Shown one piece after another: positions 55,381-64,000 of a stretch of DNA of 64,000 nucleotides (the first letter of the stretch is position 1; every line of letters starts with the position of its first letter). This DNA comes from Pseudoxanthomonas composti. GTDB lineage: Bacteria > Pseudomonadota > Gammaproteobacteria > Xanthomonadales > Xanthomonadaceae. A model generated the notes under the pieces. The model did no database searches. It saw nothing but the letters and a program-made list of their open reading frames with translations, and was not told the DNA's origin. The translations under genes and the position numbers were made by a program. The stretch is from contig NZ_SAWZ01000003.1 in the NCBI RefSeq assembly GCF_004122095.1, positions 186,001 to 250,000 on the forward strand. The letters run 5' to 3'.

Positions 55381-58146
55381 ATGCCTAGACTCGTTCTGAT
55401 TGATGGTTCCAGCTACCTCTACCGCGCCTTCCACGCGTTGCCGCCGCTGAGCAACGCCGCGGGCGAGCCCACCGGCGCGCTGTTCGGCGTGGTCAACATG
55501 CTGCGCGCCACCTTGAAGGAGCGGCCCGAATACGTCGCCTTCGTGGTCGACGCGCCGGGCAAGACCTTTCGCGACGATCTGTACCCGCAGTACAAGGCCA
55601 ATCGCGCGGCCATGCCCGATGACCTGCGCGCGCAGATCGAGCCGATGTGCCAGATCGTGCATGCGCTTGGCATCGACATCCTGCGCATCGAGGGGGTGGA
55701 AGCCGACGATGTCATCGGCACGCTGGCCCTGCAGGGGCACAACGATGGCCTGCAGGTGACCATCTCCACCGGCGACAAGGACTTCGCCCAGCTGGTGCGC
55801 CCAGGCGTGGAGCTGGTCAACACCATGAGCGGCAGCCGCATGGATTCGGATGCGGCGGTGATGGACAAGTTCGGCGTGCATGCCGACCAGATCGTGGACC
55901 TGCTCTCGCTGATGGGCGATGCGGTGGACAACGTGCCCGGCGTGGAAAAGTGCGGGCCCAAGACTGCGGCCAAGTGGCTGGGCGAGTACGGCACGCTGGA
56001 CAACGTCATTGCCAACGCCGGCAACATCAAGGGCAAGATCGGCGAGAACCTGCGCGCGGCGCTGGAGCGACTGCCGCTCAACCGCACCCTGGTGACCATC
56101 AAGACCGATGTCGCCCTGGAGGTCGCCGCGCAGGACCTGGCGCTGCGCGAGCAGCATGTGGAGGACCTGCGCGTGCTGTACCAGCGCTACGGCTTCACCC
56201 AGGCGCTCAAGGAGCTGGACGGCGGCGCGGCGGTGACCGCGCCGGTGGCCGAGAAGGAGCCGGGGCGTGCGCGCGGGACGGGATTTGCCGCCGCGCTGCC
56301 GGCCACGGCGGCCGACCTGGACCCTGCGCTAGCGGCTGCGGGCGACTACGAGACCATCCTGGACAGCGAACGGCTCACGCACTGGATCGACATCCTGCGC
56401 GCCGCCGGGCAGTTCGCCTTCGACACCGAGACCGACAGCCTGGACCCGATGCAGGCCAACCTGATCGGCGTGAGCTTCGCCGCAGAGCCGGGCAAGGCCG
56501 CCTACCTGCCGCTGGGACACGACTACGGCGGGGCGCCGGCGCAGCTGCCGCGCCAGGACGCGCTGGATGCGCTGCGACCGCTGCTGGGCGATGCGGCCAT
56601 CGGCAAGATCGGCCAGCACGGCAAGTACGACCTGCACGTGATGCGCCGCCATGGCGTGGACGTGGCCGGCTACACCCAGGACACCCTGCTGGAGAGCTTC
56701 GTGCTCAACTCCGGCATCGCCCGTCACGACATGGACAGCCTGGCCAAGCGCTACCTGGGCTACGACACGGTCAAGTATGAGGACATCTGCGGCAAGGGCG
56801 CCAAGCAGATCCCGTTCTCGCAGGTGGCCATCGACGATGCCACCCGCTACGCGGCCGAGGACGCCGACATCACCCTGCGCCTGCACCGCGTGCTGGCGCC
56901 GAAGCTGGCGGCCGAGCCGGCGCTGCAGGCGGTCTATGCCGACATCGAGGTGCCGCTGGTGCCGGTGCTGGCGCGCATCGAGGCCAATGGCGTGCGCGTG
57001 GACCCGGACGAACTGCGCCGGCAGAGCGCCGACCTGTCCCGGCGCATGCTGGCGGCCCAGCAGAAGGCCACCGAGCTGGCCGGGCGCACCTTCAACATGG
57101 ACTCGCCCAAGCAGCTGCAGGCGCTGTTGTTCGACGAGCTCGGCCTGCCGGCGCTGGTGAAGACTCCCAAGGGCCAGCCCTCGACCAACGAAGAAGCGCT
57201 GGAGGCCATTGCCGACCAGCACGAACTGCCGCGGATCATCCTGGAGTATCGCGGGCTGACCAAGCTGCGCAGCACCTACACCGACAAGCTGCCGGAGATG
57301 ATCAACCCGCACACTGGCCGCGTGCACACCAGCTATCACCAGGCCGGCGCGGCCACCGGGCGCCTGTCTTCCAGCGACCCCAACCTGCAGAACATCCCGA
57401 TCCGTACCGAGGATGGCCGCCGCATCCGCCGCGCCTTCGTCGCCCCGCCAGGCCGCAAGCTGGTGGCCTGCGACTACTCGCAGATCGAGCTGCGCATCAT
57501 GGCCCACCTGTCCGGCGATGCCGGCCTGGTCGGCGCCTTCGAGTCCGGCGCCGACGTGCACCGCGCCACCGCCGCGGAAGTGTTCGGCCGCACGATCGAT
57601 GAGGTCACCGGCAACGAACGCCGCGCCGCCAAGGCCATCAACTTCGGCCTGATGTACGGCATGAGCGCCTTTGGCCTGGCGCGCCAGCTCGGCATCGCCC
57701 GCGGCGAGGCGCAAGACTACATCGCCCTGTACTTCAGCCGCTTTTCCGGCGTGCGCGACTACATGGAGGCCACCCGCCAGCAGGCGCGGGAGAAGGGCTA
57801 CGTGGAAACCGTGTTCGGCCGCCGCCTGTATCTGGACTACATCAACGCCGGCAACCAGGCCCAGCGCGCCGGTGCCGAACGCGCCGCGATCAATGCGCCC
57901 ATGCAGGGCACTGCGGCGGACATCATCAAGCGCGCCATGGTCGCGGTGGACGGCTGGCTGGCCGACCACCGCGAGCGCGCGCTGATGATCCTGCAGGTGC
58001 ACGACGAACTGGTGTTCGAGGTCGATGCCGACTTCGTCGACACCCTCAAGACCCGGGTCGATGCGCTCATGACCGGCGTGGCGCAGCTGGCCGTGCCGCT
58101 GGAAGTGGACTGCGGGGTGGGCGACAACTGGGACGAGGCGCACTGA
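55381..58146 (+). CDS. polA: DNA polymerase I
   Basis: 921 residues with all three activities. The 5'-3' exonuclease (1-290) has VDGSSYLYRAFHAL-like LIDGSSYLYRAFHALPP and ADDVIGTLA. A proofreading 3'-5' exonuclease (about 330-510) retains FDTETDSL and YAAEDADIT with the expected acids, so it should be active. The polymerase (520-921) has ACDYSQIELRIMAHLSGD (motif A), RRAAKAINFGLMYG (motif B) and LQVHDELVFEV (motif C). It fills Okazaki and repair gaps. It is divergent from the DUF2782 gene and followed by an sRNA. Confidence 0.97.
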   Translation: MPRLVLIDGSSYLYRAFHALPPLSNAAGEPTGALFGVVNMLRATLKERPEYVAFVVDAPGKTFRDDLYPQYKANRAAMPDDLRAQIEPMCQIVHALGIDILRIEGVEADDVIGTLALQGHNDGLQVTISTGDKDFAQLVRPGVELVNTMSGSRMDSDAAVMDKFGVHADQIVDLLSLMGDAVDNVPGVEKCGPKTAAKWLGEYGTLDNVIANAGNIKGKIGENLRAALERLPLNRTLVTIKTDVALEVAAQDLALREQHVEDLRVLYQRYGFTQALKELDGGAAVTAPVAEKEPGRARGTGFAAALPATAADLDPALAAAGDYETILDSERLTHWIDILRAAGQFAFDTETDSLDPMQANLIGVSFAAEPGKAAYLPLGHDYGGAPAQLPRQDALDALRPLLGDAAIGKIGQHGKYDLHVMRRHGVDVAGYTQDTLLESFVLNSGIARHDMDSLAKRYLGYDTVKYEDICGKGAKQIPFSQVAIDDATRYAAEDADITLRLHRVLAPKLAAEPALQAVYADIEVPLVPVLARIEANGVRVDPDELRRQSADLSRRMLAAQQKATELAGRTFNMDSPKQLQALLFDELGLPALVKTPKGQPSTNEEALEAIADQHELPRIILEYRGLTKLRSTYTDKLPEMINPHTGRVHTSYHQAGAATGRLSSSDPNLQNIPIRTEDGRRIRRAFVAPPGRKLVACDYSQIELRIMAHLSGDAGLVGAFESGADVHRATAAEVFGRTIDEVTGNERRAAKAINFGLMYGMSAFGLARQLGIARGEAQDYIALYFSRFSGVRDYMEATRQQAREKGYVETVFGRRLYLDYINAGNQAQRAGAERAAINAPMQGTAADIIKRAMVAVDGWLADHRERALMILQVHDELVFEVDADFVDTLKTRVDALMTGVAQLAVPLEVDCGVGDNWDEAH

Positions 58147-58316
58147 ACGGGCGGACGGGGACCACAGCGGTTTGTTGACCCTGCGCGCGCGCATTTTGCG
58201 AGCAGTGAAACAATTACAGAACTGCCGGGTTCAGATAATGAATCGGTGCTTAATACTCCGAATTCTTAACCCGCCCCTTCACGAAATATCCATGGTCGAA
58301 GTGTTCTTATAGCCCT

Positions 58317-58444
58317 CGACAGATGCAACGTCTGTCGCGGAGACACTCCCATCCCCTGGAGTGAATCCCCTGGAACGGGCCCCCTCCCCAGGGACCGTTC
58401 CCTAGCCCCGCAGGCCCCCCCTGGTCCGCGGGGCTTTTTCTTTT
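58317..58444 (+). ncRNA. sX13-like small RNA downstream of polA
   Basis: Three or four stem-loops in sequence. CGACAGA/TCTGTCG lies from 58317. CACTCC/GGAGTG has a C-rich loop (CATCCCCT). GGAACGG/CCGTTCC has the loop GCCCCCTCCCC. GCCCCGC/GCGGGGC is followed by TTTTTCTTTT, an intrinsic terminator. C-rich loops exposed between stems are the hallmark of sX13, a virulence-regulating RNA of Xanthomonas, and the position after polA matches Spot 42 and ErsA in other gammaproteobacteria. A TTATAG at 58307 could be the -10 element. The 5' end is approximate. Bases 58147-58316 and 58445-58691 otherwise hold nothing I recognise. Confidence 0.7.
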
Positions 58445-58691
58445 CCGGGATCGGATTGTTCGCAACCGGGCCTCCGCCTCGCGCGGTCCCGGTCCGCCCC
58501 CACAGTGAGGCGCGGTCGGTCGGTTCTTGCCGGGGTCGCCGCTCGCCGCCGCTGCGCCTTCGATCTGGCGGAAAGGTTGCTCCCCCTCAATCGGCGCCCA
58601 GTTCTCAGTCCCCAGCGCAACGCGGCATCCACGCGGCGTTGGAGATCGCACCGCTACCGTACCGCCACCGCCGTCACCCTCGGGATGTCCC

Positions 58692-59192
58692 ATGCACCTG
58701 CCCGCCGATCTGCTCAAGCTGTCCATGCCGTGGTGGGAGTTCATCCTGCGCGCCTGCGTGGTGTACTTCATGCTGCTCACCCTGATGCGCATGGCCGGCA
58801 AGCGGGCCATGGGACAGTTCACGTCCTTCGACATGCTGCTGCTGGTGCTGCTGGGCAACGCGGTGCAGAACGCGCTGCTGGGCACCGACAGCTCGGTGGC
58901 CGGCGGCCTGCTGCTGGCGGCCACGCTGATCAGCCTGAACTGGCTGGTCGGGCTGGTCTCGGCCCGCAGTGCCAAGGTGGATCGCCTGGTGGAGGGCGCG
59001 CCGGTGCTGCTGGGGCGCGATGGCCAGATCTACCGCGAGGTGCTGCGCCGCGAGCTGATCAGCCGGGCCGATTTCGACCGCGCCATGCGTGAGCAGGGCA
59101 TCGAGGACGTGGGCGACATCGCCCTGGCGGTGCTGGAAACCAACGGCCATATCGCGCTGCTGCAGCGGCACGACGCCGCCGGCGCGCGCTGA
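58692..59192 (+). CDS. DUF421/YetF family membrane protein
   Basis: 166 residues. Three N-terminal membrane helices (about 15-100) include LRACVVYFMLLTLMRMAGKR and QFTSFDMLLLVLLGNAVQN, the DUF421 signature. A short cytoplasmic domain follows (APVLLGRDGQIYREVLRREL, then GIEDVGDIALAVLETNG). YetF-like proteins are inner-membrane proteins of unknown function. The start at 58692 is the ATG that gives the standard N-terminus; no clear ribosome site precedes it. It is convergent with hemF (11-base gap). Confidence 0.88.
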   Translation: MHLPADLLKLSMPWWEFILRACVVYFMLLTLMRMAGKRAMGQFTSFDMLLLVLLGNAVQNALLGTDSSVAGGLLLAATLISLNWLVGLVSARSAKVDRLVEGAPVLLGRDGQIYREVLRRELISRADFDRAMREQGIEDVGDIALAVLETNGHIALLQRHDAAGAR

Positions 59193-59202
59193 GGCCGGCT
59201 CC

Positions 59203-60990
<1,788 letters not shown>

Positions 60991-61302
60991 TCAGCTCGAA
61001 TCGAGACTTTCCTCATTCATGCACTGACCGATCTCCGCGTTTGTCGAGGCGGAAACGAAACACTCGTAGTCCTTGCGCGTATATCGCTCACCGGCGACAC
61101 AGGCCGCCACGTTGGCGCCGGAGCGTTCAGCAGCCCACTTCGGATCCCTGGCGGCATCCGACCACGAGGCGATCTGCGCCATCTCGCGCTGTTGAATGGC
61201 GATGCATTCCTGCTCGGTGAGCTTGGCAGGCCCGCAGCCAGGCAGCACGGCCGCCACTGCCCCCGCCAGCAACCAGGACCCTTTCGCACCATGCGATGCC
61301 AT
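60991..61302 (-). CDS. Small lipoprotein with six cysteines
   Basis: 103 residues. The signal is WLLAGAVAAVLPGCG, with the lipobox Cys about residue 23. The mature part has Cys at LTEQECIAIQ, VAACVAGER, YECFVSAS and GQCMNEES, which could form disulfides in the periplasm. It is on the same strand as the S9 peptidase gene, 16 bases downstream of its stop, so they may be co-transcribed. I do not recognise the family. Confidence 0.7.
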   Translation of the reverse strand: MASHGAKGSWLLAGAVAAVLPGCGPAKLTEQECIAIQQREMAQIASWSDAARDPKWAAERSGANVAACVAGERYTRKDYECFVSASTNAEIGQCMNEESLDSS

Positions 61303-61318
61303 GAATCGAGTCTCCGCC

Positions 61319-63697
61319 TTATTTCAAGGTGGCGTCGAACAGCTTGAGGATGCGCTTGTACTCGTCCAGCCAGGAATCGGCGCGGGTGAAGCTGTGGCGC
61401 TCCAGCGGGTAGGGGGCGATTTCCCAGTTGTCCTTGTGCAGCTCGATCAGCTTCTGGCTCATCACCACCGAATCGCGGAAGAACACGTTGTCGTCGATCA
61501 TCCCGTGGGCGATGAGCAGGTGATCCTGCAGGCCGTCGGCGTATTCGATGGGCGAGGAGATCCGGTAGGCCTCTGGGTCGATGTCCGGCGTGTTGAGGAT
61601 GTTGGCGGTGTACTCGTGGTTGTACTGGCTCCAGTCCGCCACCGGACGCAGCGCGGCGCCGGCCTTGAACACGCCCGGCGCGCGGAACAGCGCCATGAAG
61701 GTCATGAAGCCGCCGTAGCTGCCGCCGTAGATGCCGGCGTGGTCGACATCGCCGTGCTGGTTGGCCACCAGCCAGTCCAGGCCGTCGCGATAGTCCTCCA
61801 GCTCGGGATGACCCATGTTGCGGTAGATCGCCGTGCGCCAGTCGCGGCCGTAGCCCTCGCTGCCGCGGTAGTCCAGGTCCAGCACGATGTAGCCCTGCTG
61901 CACCAGCAGGTTGTGGAACATCTGCTCGCGGAAGTAGGCCGGATAGCGCTGGTGCACGTTCTGCAGGTAACCGGCGCCGTGCACGAACATGACGATCGGA
62001 TACTTGCGGCCCGCCTCGCGCGTGGCTGGCGCGTAGAACTTGCCCCACACCGTGCCGGCGCCGTGCTTGGAGGGGATCTGCACGATCTGCGGCTGGATCC
62101 AGTCGCGCGCCTTGAACGCCGCGCTGCGGGTGTCGGTGAGCACGCGCGCCTCGCCGCCGGCGGCCGGCACCACGGCCAGCTGCGTGGGCAGGTAGCTGCG
62201 CGAGTACTCCACCAGCAGCTGGCGACCATCGGGCGAGGTCTGGAAGCTTTCCACGCCCTGCAGCGCGGTCAGCTCGCGTACCTGGCCACCGTCCACGCCC
62301 ACGTTGCAGACCTCGTAGCGGCCCGGCTGCTGGCGATTGCACAGGAAGTTGAAGCTGCGCCCATCGGCCGACAGCTCCGGCATCGAGGCCTCCCACTTGC
62401 CCGAGGTCAGCGCGCGGGCGCGGCCGCGCTCGCCGGCCACGTACAGGTGCGCGTATCCGCTTTCCTCGGACAGCAGCCACAGCGTGCGGTTGTCGCCCAG
62501 CCAGCCGAAATCGTTGAAGCCCCAGTTGATCCAGGCCTCGTCGGTCAGACGGTGGCGCGAGGCCAGGGTGGCCTTGTCCAGGTCCACGCTGGCGATCCAG
62601 CGGTCCTTGTTGTCGATGGCGCGCACCAGCACGGCCACGTTGCGGCCGTCGTTGCTCCAGCGGATCGCCGGACCCTCGCGGTCGGCTTCGATGCGCACGG
62701 CGCGTTCCCCCTGCATCGGCTCCTGCCCGGCGGCCTTGCGCAGCTGGGCCAGCGGGTCGCGGTCGATGCCGGGCAGGGCATCGAACTTCAGCTCGCGCGC
62801 GCCGGCGTTGGCCAGGTCCACCAGCCACAGGCGGTTGGGCAGCGGCAAGTTGCGGCCGACACGGGTGCGGACTTCTTGGAATTCCTCGTAGCCGGACTCG
62901 GTGACGTACTTGGGCATCTTGCCGGCCTGGCCGGCACCGCCGTTCTTCTCCTGCGTCACCACCAGCAGCCAGCGGCCGTCGGGCGAGAGCGCGCTGCCTT
63001 CGATGCTGAGCTTGTTGCCCAGGTAGACGGTGGCGGGGGCCTGGCTGGCGTCAGCCTTGCGCCAGGCCTGCTGCTGCTCGCGCACGGCCTCGCGCTTGGC
63101 GCGATCCTCGGCCAGGGTCTTGAGCACACGCAGCTGGTAAGCGCGCAAGGCGTCCTTGGACGGGGCGGCCGGGTCGTTCTCGGCCTTCACTTCCGCGGCC
63201 TGGGCGACCACGCCGCCGGGCCACCAGCGGTACCACTGCGGCCCCACGCGCCAGGCCAGGCCGCCGTCGGTGGTGAACTGCGGCTGCTCCGCCTCCTGGT
63301 TGGCGCGGGTCAGCTGGGTCAGCGCGCCGCTGCGCAGATCGCGGATGAAGATGTTGCCGTCGCGCACGAAGGCCATGCGCTGGCGGCTGCTGTCGTACAC
63401 CGGCGCCTGGCCTTCCAGCGTGCCGCGCTGGTCGTCGGCCACGCGTGCGGCCGCACCGCCGCCCAGGTCCTGGCGGAAGGTGTCGCGCACCGGGCTGCCG
63501 TCGCGCTTGAGCGCGTATTGCACGTGGCGGCTGTCCCAGCTCCAGGTCGCCTCTTCCACCGGCGGGCCGATCCATTCCGGGTCGGCCATGACCTGCTCGA
63601 TCGTCAGCGGCGCGGTCTGCGCGGTCGCGGTGGGAACCAGGGCGGGCGAGGCCAGCAGGGCGGCCGCCAGCAGGGCGACAGGCAGGACAGGGCGCAT
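61319..63697 (-). CDS. Secreted prolyl oligopeptidase family (S9) peptidase
   Basis: 792 residues. A signal peptide (LPVALLAAALLASPALVPTATA) is followed by a propeller (about 60-560) and an alpha/beta hydrolase domain with Ser in GGSYGGFMT (about 660), Asp in IDDNVFF (about 735) and His in ERHSF (about 768). The domain order is that of DPP IV and acylaminoacyl peptidases. The typical DEEM double-Glu motif is not evident in this copy, so its specificity may differ from the gene at 47890. The start at 63697 is chosen because the signal peptide follows it; a longer frame begins at 63730. Confidence 0.9.
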   Translation of the reverse strand: MRPVLPVALLAAALLASPALVPTATAQTAPLTIEQVMADPEWIGPPVEEATWSWDSRHVQYALKRDGSPVRDTFRQDLGGGAAARVADDQRGTLEGQAPVYDSSRQRMAFVRDGNIFIRDLRSGALTQLTRANQEAEQPQFTTDGGLAWRVGPQWYRWWPGGVVAQAAEVKAENDPAAPSKDALRAYQLRVLKTLAEDRAKREAVREQQQAWRKADASQAPATVYLGNKLSIEGSALSPDGRWLLVVTQEKNGGAGQAGKMPKYVTESGYEEFQEVRTRVGRNLPLPNRLWLVDLANAGARELKFDALPGIDRDPLAQLRKAAGQEPMQGERAVRIEADREGPAIRWSNDGRNVAVLVRAIDNKDRWIASVDLDKATLASRHRLTDEAWINWGFNDFGWLGDNRTLWLLSEESGYAHLYVAGERGRARALTSGKWEASMPELSADGRSFNFLCNRQQPGRYEVCNVGVDGGQVRELTALQGVESFQTSPDGRQLLVEYSRSYLPTQLAVVPAAGGEARVLTDTRSAAFKARDWIQPQIVQIPSKHGAGTVWGKFYAPATREAGRKYPIVMFVHGAGYLQNVHQRYPAYFREQMFHNLLVQQGYIVLDLDYRGSEGYGRDWRTAIYRNMGHPELEDYRDGLDWLVANQHGDVDHAGIYGGSYGGFMTFMALFRAPGVFKAGAALRPVADWSQYNHEYTANILNTPDIDPEAYRISSPIEYADGLQDHLLIAHGMIDDNVFFRDSVVMSQKLIELHKDNWEIAPYPLERHSFTRADSWLDEYKRILKLFDATLK

Positions 63698-63780
63698 CGG
63701 TGATCCGTGTTGCGGGGGTGAAGGCCGCAAAGGGTAGCAGCCACCTCGGCGAGGCGGCTGTTCCGATGGTCATGGTGGAG

Positions 63781-63875
63781 GGAGGAACGAGCGTGGAGGA
63801 ACGAGGAACGAGTGGAAGCGGCCGGCGAAGTCCTCGCCCTCACTCGTTCCTCGTTCCTCTCCACTCGTTCCTTCC
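63781..63875. repeat. GGAACGAG-family inverted repeat
   Basis: The left arm (63781-63816) and right arm (63841-63875) each hold three GGAACGA units and are nearly fully complementary around a loop of about 26 bases (AAGCGGCCGGCGAAGTCC). It lies 10 bases from the cytochrome stop and 84 bases upstream of the peptidase start, both minus strand. Confidence 0.85.
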
Positions 63876-63885
63876 CCAATCCCCC

Positions 63886-64000
63886 TCACTCCCCCGCCGC
63901 CCGGCGCAGCTCCGCCACATCCGCCGCGCTGATGCGGTCCTCGTAGCGATTGCCGAAGTGCGTGCGCAGGTAGTTGGTGACATCGGCCACCTGCGCATCG
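63886..64000 (-). CDS. C-terminal end of a c-type cytochrome, partial
   Basis: Only the last 37 or so codons are inside the window; the frame runs open to its edge. The reading DAQVADVTNYLRTHFGNRYE followed by DRISAADVAELRR is the usual C-terminus of small periplasmic c-type cytochromes (such as the subunits of alcohol or aldehyde dehydrogenases), where a V-x-x-YLR helix packs on the haem. The CXXCH motif would be upstream of 64000. It is too short for the track of open frames but has normal codon use. The exact protein cannot be named. Confidence 0.55.
   Translation of the reverse strand, partial: DAQVADVTNYLRTHFGNRYEDRISAADVAELRRAAGE

Noticed and set aside
61196..63703. An 835-residue plus-strand frame opposite the S9 peptidase
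   Set aside because: The same antisense pattern; the peptidase strand carries a complete Ser-Asp-His triad.

Overview
The window is a contiguous stretch of high-GC chromosome from a gammaproteobacterium, most likely family Xanthomonadaceae (Xanthomonas, Stenotrophomonas, Pseudoxanthomonas and relatives). The evidence is the protein style (DUF2058, DUF2782 beside polA, DUF1615, GH92 plus TonB receptor plus S9 peptidases), a polA-linked C-rich-loop sRNA resembling sX13 of Xanthomonas, and abundant REP-like hairpins with GTGGGAGCGGCT heads. I cannot fix the genus. There are no rRNA or tRNA genes, no CRISPR array, no complete insertion sequence and no phage genes, so this is core-like chromosome rich in small intergenic repeats.

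Layout. 1-5 kb: the 3' part of ilvD, an internally deleted Fic gene behind an intact-looking cluster of operator half-sites, a frameshifted metallo-beta-lactamase-fold gene with an AraC regulator, and a DUF2058 gene. 5-12 kb: a lipoprotein and a mannose module, with a GH92 mannosidase divergent from a FucP-type transporter and an AGE-family (mannose isomerase-like) enzyme. 12-24 kb: small envelope and detoxification genes (MAPEG, DUF1615, cupin, GST); a sensor kinase and LuxR-type regulator divergent from a bestrophin-universal stress protein pair; a 1021-residue propeller-GGDEF protein; and a panE-like reductase. 24-32 kb: a TonB receptor, a Tat-exported phospholipase C, a GNAT, a glutamine cyclotransferase and an SDR. 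32-45 kb: an AraC regulator, DinG helicase, an alginate-export-type porin, aroE head-to-head with a TolB-like protein, a GNAT, a PepSY-flavodoxin-reductase fusion behind a Fur-like box, and hemB. 45-64 kb: DUF885 protein, Coa1-like protein, two S9 peptidases, a GST, UvrD helicase, a universal stress protein behind an Anr/FNR-like box, a short signal peptidase, polA with its downstream sRNA, a YetF-like protein, hemF, and the C-terminal end of a cytochrome c at the right edge.

How the genes fit together. The clearest functional set is mannoside use: GH92 releases mannose, the FucP homologue imports it, and the AGE enzyme should convert it to fructose. hemB, hemF and the Fur-box reductase touch haem and iron. 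polA, uvrD and dinG are replication and repair genes. Two repeat families occupy the gaps: the known REP-like hairpins, and a second family of long inverted repeats built from GGAACGAG units that sits mostly just after stop codons. A compact set of CACCTATC/GATAGGTG repeats could sequester the ribosome binding site of the sensor kinase.
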